DNA of 64,000 nt from Marivivens sp. (lineage in GTDB: Bacteria > Pseudomonadota > Alphaproteobacteria > Rhodobacterales > Rhodobacteraceae): the NCBI GenBank assembly GCA_024642115.1, contig JAHEBU010000006.1, positions 173,971-237,970 on the forward strand, given 5' to 3'. Position 1 is the first letter of the stretch; each line of letters starts with the position of its first letter. A program made the translations under genes and the position numbers. This document shows positions 35,407-43,749 of the stretch, piece by piece. The notes under the pieces are model-generated. The model was not told the DNA's origin, searched no databases, and worked only from the letters and a program-made list of their open reading frames with translations.

Positions 35407-36417
35407 TCAGATGGTGCCATCCGCCTCATACGCTTCGATGATGGCGGCGACCAGCGGATGTCGCACCACGTCCTTGGCCGTGAAGTAATTGAAGCTGATC
35501 TTCTTGATCCCCTTGAGCAGACGTTCAGCATCCTGAAGGCCCGAGGACACGCCGCGCGGCAGGTCGATCTGGGTGCGGTCGCCGGTGATGACCATCCGCG
35601 ATCCTTCGCCTAGCCGAGTGAGAAACATCTTCATCTGCATGGACGTCGCATTTTGCGCCTCGTCCAACACGCAAAACGCGTTTGACAGCGTCCGACCCCG
35701 CATGAAGGCCAGCGGGGCGATCTCGATCTTCTTTTCCTCGATCAGCTTGGCGGTCATCTTGCCCGGCAGGAAATCGTTCAGCGCGTCATAAAGCGGCTGC
35801 ATGTAGGGATCGACCTTGTCCTTCATGTCGCCGGGCAAAAAGCCCAACCTCTCGCCCGCCTCGACCGCAGGGCGGGACAGGATGATCTTGTCCACATGGC
35901 CCGAGATGAACATGTTCACGCCCACGGCCACAGCCAGATAGGTCTTGCCCGTTCCGGCCGGACCAATGCCAAAGGCCAGTTCGTTGTCGAACAGGTTCTG
36001 CACATAGGTCTTTTGCGCCTCGGTGCGCGGTTCGACGGTTTTCTTGCGGGTGGCAACTTCGACACGCGATCCTTTGAACAGTTCCTTCTGTTCCCCCGTG
36101 ACGACCCCGGCAGCCCGTTCGGCCGGGCCCATCCGCAGTTCGCGGTCAATGTCGCCGGGCTCTACGCCACGACCAGCTTCAAGCCGCTGGTAGAGCGCCT
36201 GCAACACAGTGACAGCCGCCTTGCGCGACGCATCCTCGCCGATCACGGTCAGCTGGTTGCCCCTGTGGATGATCTGAACCCCCATCTTCTGTTCGATATC
36301 CGCGAGGTTCCGATCGTAGGGACCGCACAGATCGACCAACAAGCGGTTGTCCGGAAATTCGAGGACTGATTCGGCGATATCGGACGAGACGGGCGGGGTC
36401 AGGATGCTGGTTGGCAA
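35407..36417 (-). CDS. phoH: PhoH family ATPase (YbeZ-like)
   Basis: The 336-residue protein has an N-terminal KH-like RNA-binding portion (IEQKMGVQIIHRGNQLTVIGE, about 40-80). A P-loop ATPase with Walker A GPAGTGKT (152-159), Walker B FCVLDEAQNAT and the MVITGDRTQIDLP segment follows. It is partner to ybeY in most alphaproteobacteria and is thought to work with it in RNA processing. The order phoH-ybeY-corC-lnt is intact here. In many relatives miaB lies directly upstream. In this window two extra genes for exported proteins are placed between miaB and phoH. Confidence 0.93.
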   Translation of the reverse strand: MPTSILTPPVSSDIAESVLEFPDNRLLVDLCGPYDRNLADIEQKMGVQIIHRGNQLTVIGEDASRKAAVTVLQALYQRLEAGRGVEPGDIDRELRMGPAERAAGVVTGEQKELFKGSRVEVATRKKTVEPRTEAQKTYVQNLFDNELAFGIGPAGTGKTYLAVAVGVNMFISGHVDKIILSRPAVEAGERLGFLPGDMKDKVDPYMQPLYDALNDFLPGKMTAKLIEEKKIEIAPLAFMRGRTLSNAFCVLDEAQNATSMQMKMFLTRLGEGSRMVITGDRTQIDLPRGVSSGLQDAERLLKGIKKISFNYFTAKDVVRHPLVAAIIEAYEADGTI

Positions 36418-36510
36418 ACAGGTCTCCTAGGCGGGGGGTTCAATCCATGGTGGCGCGATGTGCCTCGACGCGCAAGGGATCGCACGCAGTTGTCACAGTT
36501 CCGCAACGGC

Positions 36511-36536
36511 AAAAGGCCGCGGAGTGTTCCGCGGCC
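36511..36536 (-). terminator. Intrinsic terminator downstream of the small lipoprotein gene
   Basis: On the minus strand a perfect 9-bp stem (GGCCGCGGA / TCCGCGGCC, loop ACAC) is followed by TTTTG. It lies 27 bases after the lipoprotein stop and separates that unit from phoH. Confidence 0.85.
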
Positions 36537-36563
36537 TCTCGGTTTTGCTGAATTTCGCACCGA

Positions 36564-36896
36564 TCAGAGAGTGTCGGGGATCGGGGACCCGGCCTTGAAC
36601 GGGCCGACGGCGGTGTTGGGCGGTGCCACGCCCGAGCAGACGGGCAAGCCATCCGGGGTCAGGCGGGACGACAGGTATCCTTCGACGCCGTCGTCGATGA
36701 TCCAGTGGTCGCAGCCGGTGGGGTCAACCCAGATACCGGCCACAAGCGTGGACAAGTGGTGGGAGTTGATGCCCCGGTCCACCGATTTGTCCGGACCGAT
36801 CTGTCCGAACCCGTTGGTGCCTTCGCCCGTCATGTTCTCGCAGGCGGCCAAAGAGCCGACAGCAGCAAGAGTGAGCAGAACCTTTACGATTTTCAT
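36564..36896 (-). CDS. Small lipoprotein sharing a Cys/Trp-rich module with the adjacent OmpA protein
   Basis: The 110-residue protein begins with a lipoprotein signal (VKVLLTLAAVGSLAAC, lipobox LAAC). Its centre contains GIWVDPTGCDHWIIDDGVEGY followed by DGLPVC. The adjacent OmpA-family protein contains TIWIDPDGCEHWVMDDGAEGF and DGSAVC. The shared module IWxDPxGCxHWxxDDGxEG with two cysteines shows that the pair is related and probably works in the same place, the outer membrane periplasmic face. The molecular role is unknown. It follows the OmpA gene by 14 bp on the same strand. Confidence 0.75.
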   Translation of the reverse strand: MKIVKVLLTLAAVGSLAACENMTGEGTNGFGQIGPDKSVDRGINSHHLSTLVAGIWVDPTGCDHWIIDDGVEGYLSSRLTPDGLPVCSGVAPPNTAVGPFKAGSPIPDTL

Positions 36897-36910
36897 TGGT
36901 CTCGTCCCTC

Positions 36911-37492
36911 TCACTTCAGGCAATAGATTTCGACGCGGCGGTTTTGCTGCATCCCGGCGGCGGTCGCGTTGGACGCCTTGGGACTGCGTTCCCCAAACCC
37001 ACGCACATCAACGACACGAACCCCGATAGACCGCGCCACATCGGCGACGGCGTTGGCCCGGTTCTGCGACAGACGCATGTTGTATTCGTCCGAGGCGCGG
37101 CTGTCGGTGTGACCATAGATCAGGAACCCAAAGGCCTGAGCGGACCGGAAGAAATTTTCAAGCGTTGCACGGCCCTGCGCACTGATGGCGTAGCGGTCGG
37201 TTGCGAACAATTGATCGCTTTGGACCACGCCACAGATTTCGCTGCGGTGGCAGACGGCAGACCCGTCGCGGCGACGGTTGGGGTCCATGAACCCCTCGGC
37301 GCCGTCATCCATGACCCAATGTTCGCATCCATCCGGATCGATCCAGATCGTGGGGATATATCGCTCGCCCTGAACGACCCTCGGATCAGTGTTTTGCGCC
37401 TGAGCCGGGGCGCTGAACAGCATCACCCCAACAGTTGCAACGGCCATGCTGCATACTGCCGCACGAACCGCATTGAAAATCTTGTGTCCCAC
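36911..37492 (-). CDS. OmpA family protein with N-terminal Cys/Trp-rich module
   Basis: The 193-residue exported protein has a signal peptide ending at APAQAQ (about residue 33). The IWxDPxGCxHW module shared with the neighbouring lipoprotein follows. Then comes an OmpA-type peptidoglycan-binding domain: FATDRYAISAQGRATLENFF, IYGHTDSRASDEYNMRLSQNRANAVAD, VRGFGERSPKASNATAAGMQQNRRVEIY. The TD.R...YN..LS..RA.AV pattern with NRRVEI is the peptidoglycan-binding signature. There is no beta-barrel. It likely links the outer membrane to the cell wall together with the lipoprotein. Confidence 0.85.
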   Translation of the reverse strand: MGHKIFNAVRAAVCSMAVATVGVMLFSAPAQAQNTDPRVVQGERYIPTIWIDPDGCEHWVMDDGAEGFMDPNRRRDGSAVCHRSEICGVVQSDQLFATDRYAISAQGRATLENFFRSAQAFGFLIYGHTDSRASDEYNMRLSQNRANAVADVARSIGVRVVDVRGFGERSPKASNATAAGMQQNRRVEIYCLK

Positions 37493-37722
37493 GTATTGCC
37501 CCCTCGATCAGGAACGTGCCCCCATGGCAGTGGGTTCGCGGCACGCTCGTCACACTATTGTTCTGATGTTAGCAATTTCACGCGCATTTGAAAGCAATTT
37601 TAACCACATATTGTGGAGGATAAGGCAACAATGTCACGATCATGCCCAAATTGACCTGTGTCGACCATCAGTTCAGCGACAAAGCGGACCGTGACGATTT
37701 CGAAGCGGTCCACCCCGGTCCG

Positions 37723-39030
37723 TCAGATCAGTTCGCCACCCAGTGAATTTGGTCCCGAGGTCGTGATTCTGACTCGGCGGACGTAACCGATCATCTGCAC
37801 CGGGGCCGGCACGTGGACGGCGTGCAGATAGTCAGACTTGCCGATGACCTGACCCGGCATCCGTCCGGCCTTTTCGAACAACACCGACACGTCGCGACCC
37901 ACCATGGATTCCTGAACGGACCGTTGCTGCTTCGTGATGAGCGATTGCAGCCGATGGAGCCGGTCCGTTGTCACATCGTCGGGCAACTGCGGCTTTTCAG
38001 CTGCGGGCGTGCCGGGGCGGGTCGAGTATTTGAAGGTATAGCTCATCCCGAACCCAATGGTCCGGATCAGGTCCAGTGTTTGCTGAAACTCCGCCTCGGT
38101 CTCCGTCGGAAAGCCCACGATGAAATCGCTGGACAGCAGGATATCGGGCCGGGCCGCGCGGATACGGGCGATCAAGTCGACATATTGGTCGGCGGTATGC
38201 TTGCGGTTCATCGCCTTGAGGATGCGGTCTGATCCGGACTGAACCGGCAGGTGCAGGTAGGGCATCAGCTTGGGCTGGGTGCCGTGCGCCACGATGAGCG
38301 CCTCGTCCATGTCGTTAGGATGCGAGGTGGTATAGCGAATGCGTTCCAGCCCATCGACCTTTGCCAGATCGTCGATCAAGCCCGCCAGACCACCGGGATG
38401 CCCGTGGTAGGCGTTGACGTTCTGACCCAGCAGGGTGATTTCACGCACACCTGCCTCCACCAGTCCCCGCGCCTCGGTCAGAATGCGGTCAGCGGGGCGG
38501 CTGACCTCTGCGCCGCGGGTATAGGGGACCACGCAAAAGGCACAGAACTTGTCGCAGCCCTCCTGCACGGTAAGAAAAGCAACCGGGCCACGGGCGGCTT
38601 TGGGGCGGGCCTTGAGTTCCTCGAACTTGTCCTCGGCCGGGAAATCGGTGTCGAGCGCGCGGGCGCCGGCCTGAACGGCGGCCTCCATCGCGGGCAGGCG
38701 GTGATAGCTTTGCGGCCCCACGACCAGATCGACAACAGGGGCGCGACGCAGGATCTCGTCGCCCTCCGCCTGCGCCACGCATCCGGCCACCCCGATTTTC
38801 AGGTTGGGGCGTTCGTCCTTGAGCAGCTTGAGCCGCCCGAGTTCGGAAAACACCTTTTCCGAAGCCTTTTCCCGGATGTGGCAGGTGTTGAGAAGGATCA
38901 GGTCGGCGTCGTCCTGCGTGTCGGTCGTGACATAACCTTGCCCGCCCAGCGCCTCGGCCATGCGTTCGCTGTCATAGACGTTCATCTGGCACCCGTAGGT
39001 CTTGATGAACAGTTTCTTGGGCGGGGTCAT
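37723..39030 (-). CDS. miaB: tRNA-2-methylthio-N6-isopentenyladenosine synthase
   Basis: The 435-residue radical SAM methylthiotransferase modifies A37 of tRNAs that read codons starting with U. The N-terminal UPF0004 domain holds the auxiliary cluster cysteines Cys14, Cys50 and Cys84. The radical SAM cluster is Cys159, Cys163 and Cys166 (GCDKFCAFC). A TRAM-like domain closes the protein ([25 protein letters not shown]). The start at [17 protein letters not shown] fits the family. It is divergent from the gene at 39191 and upstream of the OmpA/lipoprotein pair. Confidence 0.96.
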   Translation of the reverse strand: MTPPKKLFIKTYGCQMNVYDSERMAEALGGQGYVTTDTQDDADLILLNTCHIREKASEKVFSELGRLKLLKDERPNLKIGVAGCVAQAEGDEILRRAPVVDLVVGPQSYHRLPAMEAAVQAGARALDTDFPAEDKFEELKARPKAARGPVAFLTVQEGCDKFCAFCVVPYTRGAEVSRPADRILTEARGLVEAGVREITLLGQNVNAYHGHPGGLAGLIDDLAKVDGLERIRYTTSHPNDMDEALIVAHGTQPKLMPYLHLPVQSGSDRILKAMNRKHTADQYVDLIARIRAARPDILLSSDFIVGFPTETEAEFQQTLDLIRTIGFGMSYTFKYSTRPGTPAAEKPQLPDDVTTDRLHRLQSLITKQQRSVQESMVGRDVSVLFEKAGRMPGQVIGKSDYLHAVHVPAPVQMIGYVRRVRITTSGPNSLGGELI

Positions 39031-39190
39031 GGGAGTAGTCCTTGAGTCGGGCCTGAGGTCGGGGTGGCACAGTCTGGGGCCGGGGCTGTCTATCGTCCGC
39101 GGCATCGGCTTGCAATGCACCCCGATTTAACCGATTTTGCCACAAGAGACGAGGACCGGTCTGATCCCGATCCGAAACGAGGCCCGCCCT

Positions 39191-40054
39191 ATGCGCTATC
39201 CTGATCTGCGATCCTTTCTGGCGGCTGGCAGGACCGAATTGGCCAAGGGGCCGATCTGCCTGATCCTGATCGAGGACGAGGTCGAGGTGGACAGCACCAT
39301 CCGGCATCATCTGGCGGCCGGGTTTCGCAAGCTGGTCGTGTTTGCCGCCCCGGACCTTCGGCTGCCCGACGATACCGCCGCCAAGGTGACCCGCGTCGAT
39401 CATGACATGCTGGGGGATAGTGCGCTTGAGGCGGTGGTGAACGGCTGCATCACCGCCGCGCCGGGCGTCTGGATGTATTATTGCTACAACGCCGAATACC
39501 TGTTCCACCCCTTCAGCGAACACCGCACTGTTGGCGAGATGATCGCCTTCAACGTCGAGGAACGGCGCGATACGATCCTGACTTATGTGGTGGACCTGTA
39601 TGCCGGGGATCTGTGGAAACACCCCAATGCGGTGTCCATCGAAGATGCCCATCTGGACAAATCCGGCTATTACGCGCTGGCCCGGATGGACCGCGCCAAC
39701 CAGCCAATGGAACGGCAGCTGGATTTCTTTGGCGGTCTGCGCTGGCGGTTCGAAGAGCATATCCCGGCGCCGCGCCGCAAGATCGACCGGGTCGCCCTGT
39801 TCAAGGCCAAGCCGGGGCTCAAGCTGCGGGCGGATCACACGTTTTCCGACCCCGAATACAACACCTATTCCTGCCCTTGGCACCACAACCTGACGGCGGC
39901 AATCTGTTCGTTCCGGACCGCCAAGGCGCTCAAGCGCAATCCGGGCTCCACCTTTGATATCCAGACATTCAAGTGGCACAACTCGGCCCCGTTCGACTGG
40001 CATTCGCAACAACTTCTGGATCTGGGGCTGATGGAGCCGGGGCAGTGGTTCTGA
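39191..40054 (+). CDS. Conserved hypothetical protein, possibly glycosyltransferase-like
   Basis: The 287-residue soluble protein resembles conserved proteins I associate with Rhodobacteraceae, for which no function is established. Features include a Rossmann-like start (ICLILIEDEVEVDSTIRHHLAAGFRKLVVFAAPD), as in GT2-type proteins. WMYYCYNAEYLFHPFSE, ERRDTILTYVVDLYAGDL and a C-terminal block with TYSCPWHHNLTAAICSFRTAKALKRNPGS follow. The first block and the acidic residues could bind a nucleotide sugar, but this is weak. The start is at MRYPDLRSF, after a Pro-rich leader not used. It ends 1 bp before a REP palindrome. Confidence 0.6.
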   Translation: MRYPDLRSFLAAGRTELAKGPICLILIEDEVEVDSTIRHHLAAGFRKLVVFAAPDLRLPDDTAAKVTRVDHDMLGDSALEAVVNGCITAAPGVWMYYCYNAEYLFHPFSEHRTVGEMIAFNVEERRDTILTYVVDLYAGDLWKHPNAVSIEDAHLDKSGYYALARMDRANQPMERQLDFFGGLRWRFEEHIPAPRRKIDRVALFKAKPGLKLRADHTFSDPEYNTYSCPWHHNLTAAICSFRTAKALKRNPGSTFDIQTFKWHNSAPFDWHSQQLLDLGLMEPGQWF

Positions 40055-40055
40055 G

Positions 40056-40081
40056 GTAAGGTGGGTTCAAACCCACCTTAC
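40056..40081. repeat. REP palindrome, left side of the RAYT gene
   Basis: A perfect 12-bp inverted repeat (GTAAGGTGGGTT / AACCCACCTTAC) with a two-base spacer contains the RAYT stop codon. It is the most complete member of the local REP family. It could also end convergent transcripts. Confidence 0.85.
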
Positions 40082-40599
40082 AGGGACGCCAGGACCGGGC
40101 CATAGCCGCCCTTCGCCGGGATCGGAACGCCCCGCCGCAAATCGCGATGGACCGAAGACCAGCGCCAGTCGGTCGGTCGCGCCGCCAATCCCGCCTGGAT
40201 GGGGGCCGTGGCAATGAATGCCCGGTGCGCCCGCAGATCAGGCTCGTCCCGGATGTGGTGTTCCCAGAACCGGCGCTGCCAGATCCCCTTTTCCCCGCGC
40301 GCCATCTCGCCCCGGGTCAGGTTGGGCGGCCCATCCACCTGCCGCGAAAAGGCCGACTTGATCAGCCGCCAGCGTTTGGAATAGTCGGCATCGCCGGGCG
40401 GCAGGGTCCAGATCATGTGCAGGTGATCGGGCAGGATCACCGCCGCATCTATGGCAAAGGGCCAGCGCGCATGGGCCAGCCGCACGCAATCGCGCAACAG
40501 GTCCACCCGGTCCACCAGCAGGGCGGATTGCCGGTCCTGCAAGCGGACGGTGAAAAAGTAGGTCCCGCCGGGGACAAAGATGCGCCGATACTGTGACAT
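40078..40599 (-). CDS. REP-associated tyrosine transposase (RAYT), catalytic Tyr replaced by Phe
   Basis: The 173-residue protein is clearly RAYT/TnpA-REP-like: YRRIFVPGGTYFFTVRL at the start, the HUH motif DHLHMIWTLP (His59, His61), GIWQRRFWEHHIRDEPDL and DWRWSSVHRD at the end. In active relatives a YIxxNP motif carries the catalytic tyrosine (Tyr115 in E. coli YafM). Here the aligned residues read FIATAP, with Phe128 at the Tyr position and Ala for Asn. The enzyme should not be able to form the tyrosine-DNA link, yet the frame is intact. REP palindromes flank it on both sides. Confidence 0.85.
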   Translation of the reverse strand: MSQYRRIFVPGGTYFFTVRLQDRQSALLVDRVDLLRDCVRLAHARWPFAIDAAVILPDHLHMIWTLPPGDADYSKRWRLIKSAFSRQVDGPPNLTRGEMARGEKGIWQRRFWEHHIRDEPDLRAHRAFIATAPIQAGLAARPTDWRWSSVHRDLRRGVPIPAKGGYGPVLASL

Positions 40600-40623
40600 G
40601 CGCCCAGACTGGGGTCGTCATGG

Positions 40624-40652
40624 TTAAGGCCGGGTTAAAGAACCCGGCTTAC
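40624..40652. repeat. REP-like palindrome, right side of RAYT (variant)
   Basis: The stem GCCGGGTT / AACCCGGC (8 bp, loop AAAG) is extended by TTAAG/CTTA with a bulge. It shares the GGGTT...AACCC core and terminal CTTAC with the left REP but differs in the stem, so it is a diverged family member. Confidence 0.6.
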
Positions 40653-40674
40653 AGCAATGAAGGGCGGAAAATCT

Positions 40675-40701
40675 GTAAGGTGGGTTTCAACCCACCCTCA
40701 C
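40675..40701. repeat. REP palindrome, right side of RAYT, overlapping the irr stop
   Basis: GTAAGGTGGGTT matches the left REP arm exactly. The right arm AACCCACC pairs over 8 bp and then diverges into CTCAC, where it meets the irr stop codon. The right end was probably adapted to, or truncated by, the coding sequence. Confidence 0.8.
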
Positions 40702-41132
40702 TTGCGGCGCAGCCGGATCACCACGTCGACGGCCGAAATCTCAGCCCCGTCCGGGGCCAGTGGCAACCGGCGAATTTCCAACTGATCGGACGGCGCATCG
40801 GTAAGGGTCGCGGTGTCTTCCCAATAAAAGTGCGGATGATCGGTCATGTTGGTGTCGAAATAGCTTTTCGACCCGTCCACGGTGATCTCGCGCATCAAGC
40901 CCGCCTCGCAAAACGCCTTTAACGTGTTGTAGACGGTGGCCAACGACACCGGCTCGTCGCTTTGCGCTGCGGCTTCAAACAGTCCCTCGGCGGTGACGTG
41001 ACGATCCTGCCCGTCACCGACCAGAAGATTGGCCAGAACCATGCGCTGACGCGTCGGGCGCAGGTCGACGGACGCAAGCCAGTCGGCGCTGCGGTCGGCA
41101 TCAATGGTGGTCTGAGGCGCTGTGCTGTCCAT
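40698..41132 (-). CDS. irr: Fur-family iron response regulator Irr
   Basis: The 144-residue regulator has the Fur winged-helix domain ([52 protein letters not shown]). The Irr feature [14 protein letters not shown], with His99 and His101, is where haem and metal bind in characterised Irr. The classic Fur Cys-x-x-Cys zinc site is absent, as in Irr. By family knowledge it represses haem synthesis and other iron-costly genes when iron is low. It is divergent from fabA, the usual alphaproteobacterial arrangement. The start is uncertain. A TTG at 41153 is the alternative. Confidence 0.88.
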   Translation of the reverse strand: MDSTAPQTTIDADRSADWLASVDLRPTRQRMVLANLLVGDGQDRHVTAEGLFEAAAQSDEPVSLATVYNTLKAFCEAGLMREITVDGSKSYFDTNMTDHPHFYWEDTATLTDAPSDQLEIRRLPLAPDGAEISAVDVVIRLRRK

Positions 41133-41283
41133 ACCGCTGAGGATATGGGCCAAGTCCTTCCGGTTTCAATCACAAAACTGCATCAAAACCGGCAACACGG
41201 GGGCAGGCCTGCACTCTTGCCCTTGTTCCGGCGCCGATGCTAGACCGACGCAAAGGGAACAAGACAAGACTGGAACACCCCGC

Positions 41284-41793
41284 ATGGCCCCCTATCCGAC
41301 CAGCTTTGGCAAGGACGACCTTCTCAAATGCGCCCGTGGCGAGTTGTTCGGGCCCGGCAATGCCCAGCTTCCCGCGCCGCCCATGTTGATGATGGACCGG
41401 ATCACAGAGATTTCCGAGGACGGCGGCGCCCATGGCAAGGGCCACGTTGTCGCTGAATTCGACATCACCCCCGACCTTTGGTTCTTTGAGTGCCACTTTC
41501 CGGGCAATCCGATCATGCCCGGTTGTCTCGGACTTGATGGACTTTGGCAGTTGACCGGGTTCAACCTTGGCTGGCGGGGCTGGCAGGGGCGCGGTTATGC
41601 CTTGGGCGTGGGCGAGGTCAAACTGACCGGCATGGTCCGCCCGGACCGCAAGATGCTGACCTACAAGATCGACTTTACCAAGGCACTACAAACCCGTCGC
41701 CTGACGATGGGCGTAGCCGATGGGATCGTCGAGGCGGACGACGAGGTCATCTATATCGTCAAGGACATGAAGGTGGCTTTGTCCGAGAGTTGA
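41284..41793 (+). CDS. fabA: 3-hydroxydecanoyl-ACP dehydratase/isomerase
   Basis: The 169-residue enzyme dehydrates 3-hydroxydecanoyl-ACP and isomerises trans-2 to cis-3-decenoyl-ACP, starting unsaturated fatty acid synthesis. The active-site residues are His71 in [13 protein letters not shown] and Asp85 in [10 protein letters not shown], matching E. coli Fab[17 protein letters not shown] and the C-terminal DMKVALSE are typical. In relatives fabB follows directly. Here a 670-bp insert with an inverted repeat and a small membrane protein gene lies between them. Confidence 0.96.
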   Translation: MAPYPTSFGKDDLLKCARGELFGPGNAQLPAPPMLMMDRITEISEDGGAHGKGHVVAEFDITPDLWFFECHFPGNPIMPGCLGLDGLWQLTGFNLGWRGWQGRGYALGVGEVKLTGMVRPDRKMLTYKIDFTKALQTRRLTMGVADGIVEADDEVIYIVKDMKVALSES

Positions 41794-41807
41794 TCCTTCC
41801 CGGCCCA

Positions 41808-41876
41808 GGCAAGTCGTAAGCTCCGCACCTGACTTCAGGCGGGCGCGGACACAAGGGATTGGCCGCACGACTTGCC
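41808..41876. repeat. Long inverted repeat downstream of fabA
   Basis: GGCAAGTCGT at 41808-41817 is perfectly repeated in inverse as ACGACTTGCC at 41867-41876. It encloses 49 bases with a second small palindrome (CCTGA-CT-TCAGG). It could be a structured RNA element, or the end repeats of a small non-coding mobile element. Confidence 0.55.
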
Positions 41877-42032
41877 ACCGCCCCTTCAGACGACAGGTTT
41901 CGAATTGTCTAAGAATGCTGGGCTTTCTCGGGGGAGGGCCGGCTGCGGATTTTCATCTTCGAACATAGATTCGCCAAGATACCGAAGTCTATGTCGGCAC
42001 GGACATGAAACAATTTTCAAGCCGAGGGATTA

Positions 42033-42347
42033 ATGGCTGTTCTCTTCGCCTTCTTTCTTTTGACGCTCGTCTTGCTCTATGCCCCACTTTTCCTGTCGCT
42101 TGTCCGGTTCAGCAAGGCACGGACAGCCGCCAAACTGTTCTTCGGCCTTGCGGCCCTCGCTTGCCTGCCAAGCCTTTTTGCTTGGAAAGACATCTATCTC
42201 GCGTTTTTCACCACAGCTCGCACAGCCGGCTCCGGGTGGGAAGAACTCGGGGCATTGATCGTTGCTTTGGGGGTGCTTTTGGTTGCGAATTTCCTGCATT
42301 GGCTGGGCACCAGGCTCGACAAGGACATGGGCGGTTCTGAACGCTGA
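42033..42347 (+). CDS. Small hypothetical membrane protein between fabA and fabB
   Basis: The 104-residue protein has three hydrophobic helices (about residues 2-24, 33-50 and 70-92). It begins MAVLFAFFLLTLVLLYAP and ends with a charged tail (GTRLDKDMGGSER). I do not recognise a family. Codon use is less GC-biased than in the flanking fab genes (many TTC, CTT and TTG codons), and the 230 bases before it are also lower in GC. This suggests the segment was gained later. GAGGG lies upstream of the ATG. It might be translated from the fabA transcript. Confidence 0.6.
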   Translation: MAVLFAFFLLTLVLLYAPLFLSLVRFSKARTAAKLFFGLAALACLPSLFAWKDIYLAFFTTARTAGSGWEELGALIVALGVLLVANFLHWLGTRLDKDMGGSER

Positions 42348-42463
42348 CCCGCTTGCATTGTCAGTCAGAACGTTTGCGGCAACTGCCGTCCCGCCCCCTT
42401 TGACCTTGCCCCACCCCTCGCCCCTGTCCTACATAGACCCCGCAAAGACAAAGGAGTGCGCCG

Positions 42464-43696
42464 ATGCGCCGTGTCGTCATCACTGGTCTGGGGATCGTCT
42501 CGCCAATCGGGAACAATGCTTCCGAAGTGACGGCTGCGCTCAAGGCGGGCAAGTCCGGGATCGAGGCGTCGCCCGAGATGGCCGAACGCAACTTCCGCAG
42601 TCAGATCGCCGGCACGCTCAAGATCGACGTGGCCGATCATGTGGACAAACGCGCCCTGCGGTTCATGGGGCCAGGCGCGGCCTATGCGCATATCGCCATG
42701 ACGCAGGCCATTGCGGACGCGGGGCTTGAGGAAGTCGATATCGTCAACCCTCGCACCGGCCTGATCGCGGGGTCGGGCGGACCGTCCACTTCGGCCATGT
42801 TTACAGCGCACCAGTCGGTGCTGGCCACCAATGCCACCAAACGGATCGGCCCCTTTGCGGTCCCCAAATGCATGGGGTCGACAATATCGGCCAACCTGTC
42901 CACCGCGTTCCACATCAAGGGGATCAACTATTCGATCACCTCGGCCTGTTCGACCAGCCTGCATTGCATCGGCGCTGCCGCCGAGCAGATCATGATGGGC
43001 AAACAGGACGTGATGTTCGCCGGCGGGGCCGAGGAACTGGACTGGACCCTGTCGTGCCTCTTTGATGCGATGGGGGCCATGTCGTCCAAATACAACGACA
43101 CCCCGACCAAAGCCTCGCGCGCCTTTGACGCAGGGCGCGACGGGTTCGTGATCGCGGGCGGCGGCGGGATCGTCGTTCTGGAAAGCCTTGAACATGCGCA
43201 GGCGCGGGGCGCGAAAATCTATGCCGAAGTCACCGGCTTTGCCGCCACATCCGACGGCCACGACATGGTCGCCCCCAGCGGCGAAGGCGGCGAACGGGCG
43301 ATGCGGCTGGCTCTGGCCACGATCCCGCAGGGGCGCAAGGTCAGCTATATCAACGCGCACGGCACTTCGACCCCGGTGGGCGATGTGGGAGAGGTGATGG
43401 CCGTGCGGCGGGTCTTTGGCGAAGGATCGACCCCCCCGATCAGTTCGACCAAATCCATGACCGGCCATTCCCAGGGGGCCACCGGCGCCCAAGAGGCGAT
43501 CTATTGCCTGCTGATGCTCCAGAATGATTTCATCGCGCCCTCGATCAATGTCGAAACACTGGACCCGGCCTTGCATGCGGCGGAAATCGCGACGACCCGC
43601 GTGGATAACGCAGGACTCGACACGGTCATGACCAACAGTTTCGGCTTTGGCGGGACCAACGGGTCCATGCTATTGTCCCGCTTTACAGGCAACTGA
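42464..43696 (+). CDS. fabB: Beta-ketoacyl-ACP synthase I
   Basis: The 410-residue condensing enzyme elongates unsaturated acyl-ACPs. The catalytic Cys162 lies in [11 protein letters not shown], the first His in [13 protein letters not shown], the second in [12 protein letters not shown], and the end is [16 protein letters not shown]. The N-terminal [17 protein letters not shown] is typical. Together with fabA and fabI it forms the anaerobic unsaturated fatty acid pathway. fabI follows 53 bp downstream. Confidence 0.96.
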   Translation: MRRVVITGLGIVSPIGNNASEVTAALKAGKSGIEASPEMAERNFRSQIAGTLKIDVADHVDKRALRFMGPGAAYAHIAMTQAIADAGLEEVDIVNPRTGLIAGSGGPSTSAMFTAHQSVLATNATKRIGPFAVPKCMGSTISANLSTAFHIKGINYSITSACSTSLHCIGAAAEQIMMGKQDVMFAGGAEELDWTLSCLFDAMGAMSSKYNDTPTKASRAFDAGRDGFVIAGGGGIVVLESLEHAQARGAKIYAEVTGFAATSDGHDMVAPSGEGGERAMRLALATIPQGRKVSYINAHGTSTPVGDVGEVMAVRRVFGEGSTPPISSTKSMTGHSQGATGAQEAIYCLLMLQNDFIAPSINVETLDPALHAAEIATTRVDNAGLDTVMTNSFGFGGTNGSMLLSRFTGN

Positions 43697-43749
43697 CACC
43701 GCCAAAAAGACGATTACGCCCCGGTGAGGGGCAGACAGAAGGTTTCTGA

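Noticed and set aside
37493..37722. AT-rich region upstream of the OmpA gene as a possible mobile-element scar or small RNA
   Set aside because: No terminal repeats, hairpin with T-run or open frame was found. Probably just the promoter region. Possible -10/-35 matches have poor spacing.
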